Under the pieces are notes generated by a model. It worked only from the letters and a program-made list of their open reading frames with translations, was not told the DNA's origin and searched no databases. This document shows positions 45,894 through 55,076 of a stretch of 64,000 nucleotides of DNA, piece after piece. This DNA is from Acidobacteriota bacterium (GTDB lineage Bacteria > Acidobacteriota > Terriglobia > Terriglobales > Acidobacteriaceae), in the NCBI GenBank assembly GCA_021781795.1, contig JAJXWA010000007.1, positions 21,113 to 85,112 of the forward strand. Reading direction: 5' to 3'. How positions within the stretch are numbered: the first letter of the stretch is position 1; each line of letters begins with the position of its first letter. The position numbers and the translations under genes are program-made.

Positions 45894-47768
45894 TCACTCC
45901 TTGGTGCCGGGTGCGGGCGGCAGCATTCCGGCGATGACCTCTGCCGCGACCATGGCTTGACCGAAGGGCGCGCTGATCTGCACTCCCTGCACATAAGGCC
46001 GCACGGCAGCCAGCATCTCCTGGGCAATCCGGATGCCTTCCTGCTGGGCTGCTTCAGGCGTGTTGGCCAATGCCATGCGCAGCATAATCTCTTCCGGCAT
46101 GGAGACACGCAGGTCGTTCTTCATGAACTCTGCATTGCGCAGGCTCGTGAGCGGCCATATTCCGGCAATCACAGGAATGCGATGCGGCTCGATCCGCTTG
46201 AGGAATTCTTCGAGAAGGCGCAGATCGAACACCGGTTGCGTGATGGCGTACTCCGCGCCGGCCTCAACCTTGAATGCGAAGCGGCGCAACTCGTGCTCAA
46301 TGTCGGGCGCCCCTGGGTTGGCAGCAACTCCGATGGTGAAGTTGGTGGAGGCGCCGATGGCGTTCGCGCCGATGTCGAGGCCGCGATTCAGGCTGCGCAC
46401 AAGATTGACGAGGCCGATCGAATCCACGTCGAATACGGCGGTCGCATCCGGATAGTTGCCAAGCTTGGGCGGATCGCCAGTAAGGCAGAGGATATTGCGC
46501 AAGCCGATGGAGGACGCGCCGAGGAGATCCGACTGGATGGACAGGACATTGCGATCGCGGCAGGTGTAGTGAAGCACGGTTTCGATGCCTGTATGCTGCT
46601 GAATCTGGATGCAGAGGCTTTGCGCGCTCATGCGTGCAGAAGCGCGGGGAGAGTCGGGCACATTGATGGCGTGGACGCCCAGCTGCGCGAGCATCTGCGC
46701 GGCTTCAATCTCGCGGTGGCAATCGATACCCTTCGGTGGCACAATCTCCACCAACGTCACGAACTGTCCCTGATCGATGAGCAAGCCCAGCCGGGAACGA
46801 TGCCCGAGCGGTGCGGGCGGCGTCTCCCGCGTTGGTTCGGCTGTGGCGCTGCCTTCCACGAAATGGGCCTGACCGTCGAGCGCGCGCATGGCCGAGCGCA
46901 TGGCGCGGATATGGTTCGGCGTTGTGCCGCAACATCCGCCCACTACCTGAGCGCCGCAGGCAATCGCCTTGCGGGCGAAGCTGGCCATGTACTCCGGCGA
47001 GCAGAGGTAGATATTGCGTCCTTCAACGGCCCGAGGCAGACCCGCATTGGGCATGGCGACGATAGGCAACGAAGTCGCTGCACGCATGGCCTCGACGGCG
47101 GTGAGCACTGCGGAGGGCCCTGTGGAGCAGTTGACTCCGACAGCGTTCGCGCCCCACTCCGTGAGGAGCGTCGCCGCGTGCTGCGGAGACGACCCGTCAA
47201 GACAATTGCTTTCGTCATCGACGGTGACCATGACCACAATGGGCAGATGCGGTGCGGCTTCCTGAGCGGCCCGCAGCGCCTCGTGGGCTTCATTGAGCGC
47301 GGGCATGGTTTCAATGATCAGCAGGTCTGCCCCCGCGTCGGCCAGAGCGCGAATCTGCTCCGCGAATGCTGCACGCGCCTCTTCCAGGCTGGTCTTGCCG
47401 AGGGGCTCCAGCCGCACGCCGAGCGGCCCAACAGAGCCCGCCACCCATGCTTCACAGGGCTGCCGCTCCTGCAGATGCGCGATTGCCTCGCGCGCGATGC
47501 GAACGCCGGCCGCGTTAATCTCAGCCACCCTGCCCGCAAGCCCGTGACGCGCAAGACGGAACCGGTTAGCGCCGAAGGTATTCGACTCCAGGATCTGCGC
47601 GCCGGCCTGCAGGTACTCTTCATGGACGGCCATGATCAGCGCCGGATCGGAGAGGTTGAGCTCGTCGTAGCAGCGGTGGATAAAGATGCCGCGGGAATAG
47701 AGAACTGTGCCCATGGCGCCATCGGCGAGCAGCGGCTGGCCGGCGAGGATGTCACTCAATTGCGGCAT
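45894..47768 (-). CDS. Bifunctional homocysteine S-methyltransferase / 5,10-methylenetetrahydrofolate reductase
   Basis: A 624-residue fusion like Bacillus YitJ. The N-terminal Zn-dependent methyltransferase has LLADGAMGTVLYSRG, a first ligand Cys in AVGVNCSTGPS and the CC pair in VVGGCCGTTPNHIRA. The C-terminal half (about 330-624) is a FAD-dependent MTHFR barrel with FNIPDSP-like HAINVPDSPRASARMSAQ, HYTCRDRNVLSIQSDLLGA and FDVDSIGLVNLV. It regenerates methionine or methyl-THF without cobalamin. The coding region ends 6 bp inside the xseB leader. A large + strand ORF over it (45882-48053) is an antisense shadow. Confidence 0.92.
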   Translation of the reverse strand: MPQLSDILAGQPLLADGAMGTVLYSRGIFIHRCYDELNLSDPALIMAVHEEYLQAGAQILESNTFGANRFRLARHGLAGRVAEINAAGVRIAREAIAHLQERQPCEAWVAGSVGPLGVRLEPLGKTSLEEARAAFAEQIRALADAGADLLIIETMPALNEAHEALRAAQEAAPHLPIVVMVTVDDESNCLDGSSPQHAATLLTEWGANAVGVNCSTGPSAVLTAVEAMRAATSLPIVAMPNAGLPRAVEGRNIYLCSPEYMASFARKAIACGAQVVGGCCGTTPNHIRAMRSAMRALDGQAHFVEGSATAEPTRETPPAPLGHRSRLGLLIDQGQFVTLVEIVPPKGIDCHREIEAAQMLAQLGVHAINVPDSPRASARMSAQSLCIQIQQHTGIETVLHYTCRDRNVLSIQSDLLGASSIGLRNILCLTGDPPKLGNYPDATAVFDVDSIGLVNLVRSLNRGLDIGANAIGASTNFTIGVAANPGAPDIEHELRRFAFKVEAGAEYAITQPVFDLRLLEEFLKRIEPHRIPVIAGIWPLTSLRNAEFMKNDLRVSMPEEIMLRMALANTPEAAQQEGIRIAQEMLAAVRPYVQGVQISAPFGQAMVAAEVIAGMLPPAPGTKE

Positions 47769-48096
47769 TCTGAACCCATGCTATCGCATCGGGATGCCCG
47801 TCGATGGGCGGGAGTTGACAGAAAACTGGCACCCACACGGACCGCCGCGAAGAACGGCTCTGAGCCTGCTGCGCGAGTTTCGCAAGCATCTTCCGGCGTG
47901 CTCCCAAGGCATCGAATCGGTTCCCCTGCGGGCGGCTTTGCGCAGGGCTGCTTTGTTATACTTCGAGAGTCTAAGGGAGTGCAGGAAGCAGCCGCGACCC
48001 GAGCAAAGAATTGCTTTGGAATGCGTCTCGGGCTCCAAGCAAAGTCTTCATGAGAAGGCGGCGGACGCACCGCTGGCTCTGTCGAGGTAAGGGATC
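47769..48096 (+). other. Divergent intergenic region, 328 bp
   Basis: Lies between the divergent methyltransferase/MTHFR gene and the lipoprotein gene. No coding ORF is convincing. Near the minus-strand gene are two small overlapping hairpins (GCATC/GATGC and GCCC/GGGC at 47786-47811). A TATACT at 47957-47962 may be a -10 box for the lipoprotein. No riboswitch consensus was recognised. Confidence 0.4.
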
Positions 48097-49542
48097 TTGA
48101 AGAAGAGAAGTCTATGGTTGAGCGCCGCTGGTGCACTAGCGGTAGCGGTTGCACTTGCAGGCTGCGGAAGTACGACCTATTTTGCCGGGCGCGTTCTGCC
48201 GCCGAGCGGGCTGCTGCATCGAGTGCTGATCGCCGTGCAGAATCCGAGCTCCTTCAGCAGGGGAGCTCTCGAGTTTGTTGATTCCTACTACGACATTCGT
48301 TACGCTTACGACAATCTCAACAAAACATACTCCATCTCAGGCTATTCGGGTGCGCTGCCGGTCAGCATCCAAAACATGCCGGAAGAACAGGTGGGGGCGG
48401 TCTACAGCGTTGGCGACGGTGCGCTGACCTTGGTGCAGTATGCCAAAGAAGATACGAATGGCTCGGTCGCCGGCTTGAATGGCGTTTCGGCAAGCGTGTA
48501 TCTCACCCGCAATCAGGCCTACACATTCGCGGCCAGCCAGCAGGCACACGTGGTGACTGCAATCGACCGGGCGACCAACCAGGCGGCCAGTCTGAACCTG
48601 CCCGGCGTCTATCGTGTGAGTGTGAATCCGGGCGGAACCGCCGCGCTGGCATTCGTGCAGAATTCCAACTACGTCTATTACACCCGCCAGCTTTCGGCGA
48701 CGCAGACAATTTCCTACTCCGGCGGACCCGGCAACTGGCCCAAGGCGGCCGTTGACTGCGAGCCGCAGAATGCACCTTTATGGTGCCTGATCCAGGCGCA
48801 GAGCCCTGACAATGTCGATGCCACCGGAAACTATTACGGTGCGCCTCTCTCGTTTGACCGGCCCGTCAAAGCGGTCTTCTCCGCCGACGGCGGAACTGCG
48901 TACATCTTGAATTGTGGACCGGAATGCGGCGGGACCGCCTCCTCCGTGACGCCGGTTTCAGTAGGGCCCTTCATCTTCCAGATCGGCCAGCAGTCGGGCA
49001 CGCTTCCAAAAACAGGCTCACTCTCCTTCATCCCTGTCCCCGGAGGAGCCAGTAACGCGCTTGTCGTCGGCTCCACGATGTATGTCGTTGGGCAGCAACT
49101 GCAGCCCGATGGCCTCTTCACGGGGAATCTGACGGTGATGAATCTGCTCAACAACACCGCGGGCAGCGCGACACCGATCAGCGACGGTTTTCCCGGTGGT
49201 GTCAGCCGGATGATTCTTGCCGATGACAACACCCTCTGGATCGGCATGACGAAGTGCAATAACGGCGAACGCTTCGCCAAGGGGCTACCTTACGGCTGCC
49301 TCACGATGTACAACACGTCCACGAACTCTGTGACGATGATTGAGCCGTATCTCGGCGACCTGACCGGCATCGCGGATGTCGAAGGACTGCACAAGGTATA
49401 CGTTGCTCAGGGCGGGCAGGTATACATCTACAGCACGCGCGACGGCGCGGCTATCAATAACCAGTATGTGACCGTGACTGGCACCGCGTATGACGTGGCC
49501 TACATGGATGGCTCGACGGACGCCAACAACACCGTCTACTGA
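48097..49542 (+). CDS. Lipoprotein of unknown function, probably beta-propeller
   Basis: A 481-residue protein. The lipoprotein signal is LSAAGALAVAVALAGCGSTTYF with the lipobox Cys at about residue 23. The mature part is rich in beta-strand repeats with recurring patterns such as HVVTAIDRATN, LPGVYRVSVNPGGTAALAF and VKAVFSADGGTAYILNCG, suggestive of a YVTN-type beta-propeller. Several paired Cys occur (CNNGERFAKGLPYGC). The TTG at 48097 is chosen (KKRSLWLS follows) with a purine-rich AAGGGA upstream. No functional assignment is possible. Confidence 0.75.
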   Translation: MKKRSLWLSAAGALAVAVALAGCGSTTYFAGRVLPPSGLLHRVLIAVQNPSSFSRGALEFVDSYYDIRYAYDNLNKTYSISGYSGALPVSIQNMPEEQVGAVYSVGDGALTLVQYAKEDTNGSVAGLNGVSASVYLTRNQAYTFAASQQAHVVTAIDRATNQAASLNLPGVYRVSVNPGGTAALAFVQNSNYVYYTRQLSATQTISYSGGPGNWPKAAVDCEPQNAPLWCLIQAQSPDNVDATGNYYGAPLSFDRPVKAVFSADGGTAYILNCGPECGGTASSVTPVSVGPFIFQIGQQSGTLPKTGSLSFIPVPGGASNALVVGSTMYVVGQQLQPDGLFTGNLTVMNLLNNTAGSATPISDGFPGGVSRMILADDNTLWIGMTKCNNGERFAKGLPYGCLTMYNTSTNSVTMIEPYLGDLTGIADVEGLHKVYVAQGGQVYIYSTRDGAAINNQYVTVTGTAYDVAYMDGSTDANNTVY

Positions 49543-49547
49543 TCACC

Positions 49548-50276
49548 ATGAGCGCCGAGAGCCTGCCTGCCGCTGATGTGCTGGCGATTGCCGCACATCG
49601 AGATGACGTGGAGCAGACATGCGGCGGAACACTGCTGCGCATGGCTGCGCGCGGTCTCCGGACCGCAATTCTGGACCTGACGCAGGGCGAGGCCGGTACG
49701 CGCGGCACTACCGAAGAGAGAGCCGCGGAGGCCTCAGAGGCAGCGCGACTGCTCGGTGCGGGTTGGCGGCAGGCGCTTGACCTCCCGGACGGTGCCGTCG
49801 CCAATACCTTTGAGAATCGAATCAAAGTTGCGCGCGTAGTCCGCGAGTTGAGGCCGCGCGTTGTTATTCTGCCGTACTGGAAGGCCCGGCATCCGGATCA
49901 CGCAGTTGCCGGGCATCTGGGATATGAAGCCTGTTTCGTCGCCGGGCTCGCGAAGGTCGAGACCGGCCAGGCTCCGCATCGGCCCTTCAAGATTGTCTAC
50001 GCTAGCCTGTATGCCGATGTGCGGCCCAGCTTCATCGTGGACATCACGCCGTTTATCGAACAGCGCCATGCAGCGCTGATGGCCTACAAATCGCAGTATG
50101 CAAACCAGCCTTTGGGTAGTGCTCTGTTTGTTCCTGAAGAAGAGATTCGCGAACGGACATTCGCCGAGGCGCGCCATTATGGCCTGCTGGCCGGCGTGCG
50201 CTACGGCGAGCCGTTTGTTCAAAAAGAGGTCGGCCTCGTGGACGACCTGACGCTGCTGCCGGTGCAGTCGATCTAA
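49548..50276 (+). CDS. bshB1: Bacillithiol biosynthesis deacetylase BshB1-like
   Basis: A 242-residue PIG-L/LmbE metal-dependent deacetylase. It removes the acetyl group from GlcNAc-malate in bacillithiol synthesis. DVLAIAAHRDDVEQTCGGTL (metal site with Arg where Pro is more common), DLTQGEAGTRG, RHPDHAVAGHL and the BshB1-type AYKSQYANQ segment are visible. It lies 5 bp after the lipoprotein stop. bshA and bshC are not in the window. Confidence 0.88.
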   Translation: MSAESLPAADVLAIAAHRDDVEQTCGGTLLRMAARGLRTAILDLTQGEAGTRGTTEERAAEASEAARLLGAGWRQALDLPDGAVANTFENRIKVARVVRELRPRVVILPYWKARHPDHAVAGHLGYEACFVAGLAKVETGQAPHRPFKIVYASLYADVRPSFIVDITPFIEQRHAALMAYKSQYANQPLGSALFVPEEEIRERTFAEARHYGLLAGVRYGEPFVQKEVGLVDDLTLLPVQSI

Positions 50277-50303
50277 GGCGCCGGGAAGGTTGGCGCGCAA
50301 CCT

Positions 50304-50663
50304 CTATGCATGATTCCAGAGCAGCTTGGCGGCAATCACCAGCAGAGTAAGCGCGAAGATGCGGCGGAGCCACAGATCCGGAACGTGCTGCGCCCAGGCC
50401 GCTCCAAAATAGCCGCCCACGGAAAAGCCGACAGCCAGGAGTGCAGCCACGCGGATGTCAGCGTTGCCGTTGCGGTAGTACTCAAGGAAGGCCAACAGAC
50501 CAACCGGAGCAAGCAACGCGCCGAGCGAGGTCCCCTGGGCGCGGTGCTGATCCATCCCGAGAAGCCAGACAAGAGCCGGGACAAAAAGAATGCCTCCACC
50601 CAGGCCAATGACACCTGAAAATGCGCCAACTGCAACTCCGATGAGCAGAATGATCCAGGTCAT
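50304..50663 (-). CDS. Half-size TauE/SafE-family membrane protein
   Basis: A 119-residue protein with about four transmembrane helices. IGVAVGAFSGVIGLGGGILFVPAL is the family hallmark. The usual TauE/SafE transporter is about 250 residues with two such repeats; here only one repeat is present. This could be a real half-size form that dimerises, or a remnant; the ORF is intact. ATG 50663 (MTWIILL). It converges with bshB1. Confidence 0.85.
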   Translation of the reverse strand: MTWIILLIGVAVGAFSGVIGLGGGILFVPALVWLLGMDQHRAQGTSLGALLAPVGLLAFLEYYRNGNADIRVAALLAVGFSVGGYFGAAWAQHVPDLWLRRIFALTLLVIAAKLLWNHA

Positions 50664-50759
50664 AGCTTCTCCGCCAGACCGGCAAAGTCTCATGCCGGGC
50701 CATCTGCTCCAGAGTACTGTGTGGGGACCGGCCCCGCCTTGCCAGAACCGGTCGAGGAT

Positions 50760-51443
50760 CTAGTCGGCTTCCAGCGCCCTGGTGCGGAACAGCAGGCCAG
50801 CCGCAAGTCCGGCGATGCTGGGGACAAGCAGGAAGAGCCACACCTGCGCCAGCGCTTTGCCGCCCACGAACAGAGCCGGTCCCAGGCTGCGGGCAGGGTT
50901 GACGCTGACGCCCGTCACGTGAATGCCGAAGATGTGAATGGCGACGAGCGTGATGCCGATCGCCAGGCCGGCAAACCCCGCTGGCGCGCTCTTCTGGGTC
51001 GAGCCGAGAATTACGATGACAAAGATCAACGTAGCGACAAACTCGAACACAATTGCCGAGAGCATGTTGTATTCGCCCTGATAGCCGGCGCCCCAGCCGT
51101 TCTGGCCAAGGCCGCTCGCCCCGATACTGTATCCGCCGCCAACCCCGCTGATGAGGACGCTCAGGACCCAAGCGCCGAGGATTCCGCCGATAAATTGACC
51201 GACCCAATAGCCGAGCATGTCTTTTATTTTCATGCGGCCGGCGGACCAGACGCCAAGACTGACTGCCGGGTTAATGTGGCATCCGGAGATGGGGCCGATG
51301 CCATAGGCCGCGGCAATCAGGGCGAAGCCAAAGGCAAAGGCGATGCCGATGATTCCGACTTTATCGCCTGCGACAACTGCCGTTCCGCAACCAAAGAGTA
51401 CAAGGATGAACGTGCCAACCAGCTCAGCAAAATACTTCTTCAT
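50760..51443 (-). CDS. aqpZ: Aquaporin (AqpZ-like)
   Basis: A 227-residue MIP-family channel with two NPA boxes, SGCHINPAVSLGV and TGVSVNPARSLGP, six hydrophobic helices and an FAELVGTFILVLFGCG N-terminus. The residues around the second NPA (Arg) fit a water channel. It lies 96 bp upstream (in transcription order) of the half-size TauE gene on the same strand. Confidence 0.95.
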   Translation of the reverse strand: MKKYFAELVGTFILVLFGCGTAVVAGDKVGIIGIAFAFGFALIAAAYGIGPISGCHINPAVSLGVWSAGRMKIKDMLGYWVGQFIGGILGAWVLSVLISGVGGGYSIGASGLGQNGWGAGYQGEYNMLSAIVFEFVATLIFVIVILGSTQKSAPAGFAGLAIGITLVAIHIFGIHVTGVSVNPARSLGPALFVGGKALAQVWLFLLVPSIAGLAAGLLFRTRALEAD

Positions 51444-51761
51444 GGCGATTCCTTCCTGTCCCGGAATGGGTAGACATCAGCTTTCTGGGGGTGAACAGAC
51501 ACAGCGCGGGTAGCTCCGGAAGTGTACGGCGATCTGCCCGCCACGCTTCACGCTCCGTGCCGCGGCGGAGAGAGTGTTCCAGACCCATCTATCGCTCGTC
51601 AAGTGAATCCTGTGTGCGGCGCTGTGAAAATGGGAAATTCGGGGCTGAACCCCCAAATTTACACAACGTTTGCAATCTATTTGCCCTGTTGCAGTAGTCT
51701 GTTCATGATTTCGAGCAGTAGCGGGCCTCGCCCCAATTGCTGCGGGAAAAGGACAATCCGG

Positions 51762-52460
51762 TTGAGTCAGACGGTCTTTGTACTTGAAGATGAGACAGAT
51801 ATTGCGCGGCTCGTGCAGCATCATCTGGAGGCCGCAGGGTTCAGCGTCCGGCTATTTCACACTCCGGGCAATCTGATTCCTGACGCCGAACGCCAGACCC
51901 CCGCGCTGTTCCTCCTGGACATTATGGTGCCTGGCGGTGACGGCCTTGACGTGTGCCGGCGACTGCGCAGCCATGCCGGCCTGTCGACGGTTCCAATCAT
52001 CTTTCTCACGGCGAGGGCGGGCGAAAATGACCGCGTGCTCGGCCTTGAGCTCGGCGCAGACGACTACATCACCAAGCCCTTTGCAACCCGCGAATTAGTT
52101 GCACGCGTGAAGGCTGTGTTGCGGCGCTTCGAGCGCCCATCGACTCCGGCGGTGATCAGTTTTGAAGAGGTCACCATCGACGCCAATGCCATGCAATTAC
52201 GGGTGCGAGGGGAACTGACCACAACCACCGCAACCGAGTTCCGCCTGCTGGATTACCTTGCGCGCCATCCCGGCCGCGTCTTCAGCCGCGACCATCTGCT
52301 GGATGCCGTGTGGGGTGACGCGCGCTTCGTAACCCCCCGGTCTGTCGATGTCTATGTGCGTCGTATCCGTGAGAAGATTGAGGTGGATCCGGAAAATCCG
52401 CGGTACCTCAAGACTGTGCGTGGCGCTGGTTACCGATTCGAGATCCCAAAGGGCGAATAG
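51762..52460 (+). CDS. phoB: Two-component response regulator, PhoB/OmpR type
   Basis: A 232-residue regulator. The receiver has VFVLEDETDIARLVQHHLEAAG, phosphoacceptor Asp in LFLLDIMVPGGDGLDV, and the switch Lys in GADDYITKPFATRELVARV. The C-terminal winged helix has ATEFRLLDYLARHPGRVFSRDHLLDAVWG and VDVYVRRIREKI. Start at TTG 51762 (MSQTVFVLED) with AAGGA upstream; the track's ATG adds 80 non-conserved residues. Paired with the following PhoR-type kinase and pstS, so phosphate control is likely. Confidence 0.9.
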   Translation: MSQTVFVLEDETDIARLVQHHLEAAGFSVRLFHTPGNLIPDAERQTPALFLLDIMVPGGDGLDVCRRLRSHAGLSTVPIIFLTARAGENDRVLGLELGADDYITKPFATRELVARVKAVLRRFERPSTPAVISFEEVTIDANAMQLRVRGELTTTTATEFRLLDYLARHPGRVFSRDHLLDAVWGDARFVTPRSVDVYVRRIREKIEVDPENPRYLKTVRGAGYRFEIPKGE

Positions 52461-52498
52461 CAGCACAACAGACGGATGCACGCGCTGCTCCGAGGCAG

Positions 52499-53896
52499 GT
52501 GGGACGGGTGCTCTTGACTCGCAAAGTCTTCCCCAGGTTGCTGGGGCTTTTCGTTCTCCTGCTGGTCTTCCAGACCGTGGCTATCGAACTGATCCTGCGT
52601 CTTTTCATGCAGAATCTGCCCGCCGATACCCTGCACCAGATTGACCGGGAGGCCCTCTGGGCCGGACTTCTGGCGCTGGCCGTAGCGCTGCCTCTGGCGG
52701 CCTGGGTCGCCCGTGGCGTCACTGGGCGACTTCAGCGCGTGGTCGACTTCTCGCGCCACATCGCCGAGGGCGAGTTCTCCGCGCGGCTCAACCCCGAAGG
52801 GTCAGACGAGCTGTCGGCTATGGAGACCGCTCTGAATCAGACCGCGGAGAGGCTGGACAGTAACTTTGCCGAGCTCGAGAGCCGGCGTCACGAGCTGGCT
52901 ACGATGCTCGACTCGATGCAGGAGGCCGTCGTCGCCGTTACAGCGGAGGGCCAGGTGCGCTGGTCCAACTCCGTGATGCAGCAGATTGCAGGAACGGAGA
53001 TTCGGTCGGGCAGACCGCTCGTGCATTCTGTTCGCGATCCTGAACTGCTGGCCTGTATTCGTGGGGCTATCGAGAGCCACGAGGTGCGCTTCGGGCGGTC
53101 TGGTTCTCTCGCGCCCGGCAAGATGCTGGAAATCAATGCGGCGCCGCTCCCCTCGGGTGGCGCACTGGCCGTCCTGCACGACGTGACGCGAATCGAGGCT
53201 GCGGAGAAGTCCCGGCGCGAATTCATCGCGAACGTGAGCCACGAGCTGCGGACGCCGCTCACGTCCATTCAGGGCTATGTTGAGACGCTGATTGAAGATC
53301 CGCTGCCGAATCCCGAAACGGCGAGAGAGTTCCTGAACATTATCCAGAAGAATGCCAGCCGGATGAGCCGTCTGACTGAAGATCTATTGGCCCTCGCCGG
53401 CGTGGAGAGCCCCGATTACAAGCTGGCCGCTCAGCCCGTGCGGGCCTCTGCCCTGGTGCATGACGCGATTGATTCTCTCGGGGGCATCGTGATGGATTCA
53501 GGCATCCATTTGGAATCTGCGGGCTCCCCGGAGACCTGCGTCATGGCGGACCCCGACGCCCTGAATCAGGTCTTTGGCAATCTCATTGAGAATGCGGTTA
53601 AGTACGGCAAGTCGGGGAAGAAGATTGTAGTTGGCGCACGCGATGCGGAGGGGTGCGTCGAGTTCTGGGTACAGGACTTCGGGCCTGGAATCGCATCGGA
53701 TCATCAGGGACGAATCTTTGAAAGGTTCTACCGGGTCGACAAGGCGCGTTCCCGCGAGTCGGGCGGCACCGGGTTGGGATTGGCGATCGTGAAACACATC
53801 GTGCAGGCGCACGGCGGGCGCATCTGGGTGGAGACGGAACTCGGCGCCGGTGCAATCTTTCATTTCACGCTTCCGCTGGCCGTTCGCGGAGTCTAA
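52499..53896 (+). CDS. phoR: Membrane sensor histidine kinase, PhoR-type
   Basis: A 465-residue kinase. Two N-terminal transmembrane helices flank a short loop (LLGLFVLLLVFQTVAIEL; LWAGLLALAVALPLAAWVA). HAMP, then a PAS-like segment (MLDSMQEAVVAVTAEGQVRWSN), then the H-box FIANVSHELRTPLTSIQGYVETL. The ATPase domain has NLIENAVKYGKSG, FGPGIASDHQGRIFERFYR and GTGLGLAIVKHIV. The GTG at 52499 is 36 bp after the regulator stop. Pairing with phoB is clear. Confidence 0.9.
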   Translation: MGRVLLTRKVFPRLLGLFVLLLVFQTVAIELILRLFMQNLPADTLHQIDREALWAGLLALAVALPLAAWVARGVTGRLQRVVDFSRHIAEGEFSARLNPEGSDELSAMETALNQTAERLDSNFAELESRRHELATMLDSMQEAVVAVTAEGQVRWSNSVMQQIAGTEIRSGRPLVHSVRDPELLACIRGAIESHEVRFGRSGSLAPGKMLEINAAPLPSGGALAVLHDVTRIEAAEKSRREFIANVSHELRTPLTSIQGYVETLIEDPLPNPETAREFLNIIQKNASRMSRLTEDLLALAGVESPDYKLAAQPVRASALVHDAIDSLGGIVMDSGIHLESAGSPETCVMADPDALNQVFGNLIENAVKYGKSGKKIVVGARDAEGCVEFWVQDFGPGIASDHQGRIFERFYRVDKARSRESGGTGLGLAIVKHIVQAHGGRIWVETELGAGAIFHFTLPLAVRGV

Positions 53897-53985
53897 TCGC
53901 AGCCTTCCGAACGGCCCGCAAACGCCGGCTGAGACCGCCTGACCCGTAACGCCTTCCCAAGGAATAACTTCCAAATTCTGCGGTT

Positions 53986-54004
53986 CTTTCAAATCCCCTT
54001 AACA
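53986..54004 (+). promoter_or_regulatory. Weak candidate Pho-box-like repeat upstream of pstS
   Basis: CTTTCAA (53986-53992) and CTTAACA (53998-54004) lie 12 bases apart, 36-54 bases before the pstS ATG. This loosely resembles the direct heptamer repeats bound by PhoB. Spacing is one base off the usual 11. Confidence 0.25.
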
Positions 54005-54039
54005 TAATCAGCCGAAAATAGAGGAGTAGTAAATCCGCC

Positions 54040-55053
54040 ATGGAGCCTTCCGTGAAAAAGACCCTTCTTGCAATTGGCTTGTTCGCTTTGGCCTTGAGTG
54101 CTGCTCAGGCTCAGAAGCTGACTGGAGCAGGCGCCACCTTTCCTTATCCCATCTACTCCAAGTGGTTCACCGAATACAGCAATGCCCACTCCGGCGTTCA
54201 GGTCAACTACGCTTCGATCGGATCCGGCGGCGGCATCGCCCAGGTCACGAAAGGTCTGGTTGATTTTGGCGCATCGGACATGCCGATGACCGACGACATG
54301 CTGGCCTCTTCTAAAGTGAAGCTGATTCATATTCCGACCGTGCTTGGCGCGGTCGTGCCGGTCTTCAATGTGCCGGGCGTGAGCGACCTCCGGTTCAGTC
54401 CCGACGTCCTGGCCGATATCTACCTCGGCAAGATCAGTAACTGGAACGATGCCCGCATCGCAAAGGACAACGCCGGTGCTCACCTGCCCGACCAGAAAAT
54501 CATCGTGGTGCATCGCTCGGATGGCTCCGGCACGAGCTTCATCTGGACCGACTATCTCAGCAAGATAAGCAGCGACTGGGCGAATGGGCCCGGCAAAGGC
54601 ACCGCGCCGAGCTGGCCTGTGGGCGTCGGCGGCAAAGGCAATGAAGGCGTCGCCGGTCTGGTGCGTCAGTTGCCCGGAGCCATCGGCTACGTCGAGCTGA
54701 TATATGCCCTGCAGAACAACATCAGCTTCGGCAGCATTCGAAATGCCGCCGGAAACTGGGTCAAGGGTTCCATCGCCGGCGTCACTGAGGCAGCGGCCAG
54801 CATCAAGACGATGCCTGCCGACTATCGTGTCTCCATCACCAATGCGCCGGGCGCGACCGCCTATCCTGTCTCCAGCTTCACCTATCTTCTGATCCCGGTG
54901 GCTTCCACCAACGCAGCGAATCGAGCGGTGCTGAAGGACATGCTGAGCTGGATTCTGAAGTCGGGTGAATCCGAGGTCTCGGCGCTGTCGTACGCGCCGC
55001 TTCCGCAGAGCCTCATCGACAAGGAACTCAAGACGGTGTACTCGCTCAAGTAG
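54040..55053 (+). CDS. pstS: Phosphate ABC transporter substrate-binding protein PstS
   Basis: A 337-residue periplasmic binding protein with a signal peptide (LLAIGLFALALSAAQAQ). The phosphate-binding motifs are LTGAGATFPYPIYSKWF, GSGGGIAQVTKGLVDFGASDMPM and VVHRSDGSGTSFIWTDYL. It binds phosphate for the PstCAB importer. Genes for PstC, PstA, PstB and PhoU do not follow; a terminator does. Confidence 0.95.
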   Translation: MEPSVKKTLLAIGLFALALSAAQAQKLTGAGATFPYPIYSKWFTEYSNAHSGVQVNYASIGSGGGIAQVTKGLVDFGASDMPMTDDMLASSKVKLIHIPTVLGAVVPVFNVPGVSDLRFSPDVLADIYLGKISNWNDARIAKDNAGAHLPDQKIIVVHRSDGSGTSFIWTDYLSKISSDWANGPGKGTAPSWPVGVGGKGNEGVAGLVRQLPGAIGYVELIYALQNNISFGSIRNAAGNWVKGSIAGVTEAAASIKTMPADYRVSITNAPGATAYPVSSFTYLLIPVASTNAANRAVLKDMLSWILKSGESEVSALSYAPLPQSLIDKELKTVYSLK

Positions 55054-55076
55054 CCTAGTGAAAACCGCATTGCAAG

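Noticed and set aside
45882-48053. 723-aa + strand ORF
   Set aside because: It is antisense to the methyltransferase/MTHFR fusion on the minus strand, which carries all conserved motifs; the + strand translation has none.
47769-48096. SAM- or methionine-related riboswitch in front of the methyltransferase/MTHFR gene
   Set aside because: Looked for SAM, SAH and cobalamin consensus cores in the leader; only two tiny hairpins were seen.
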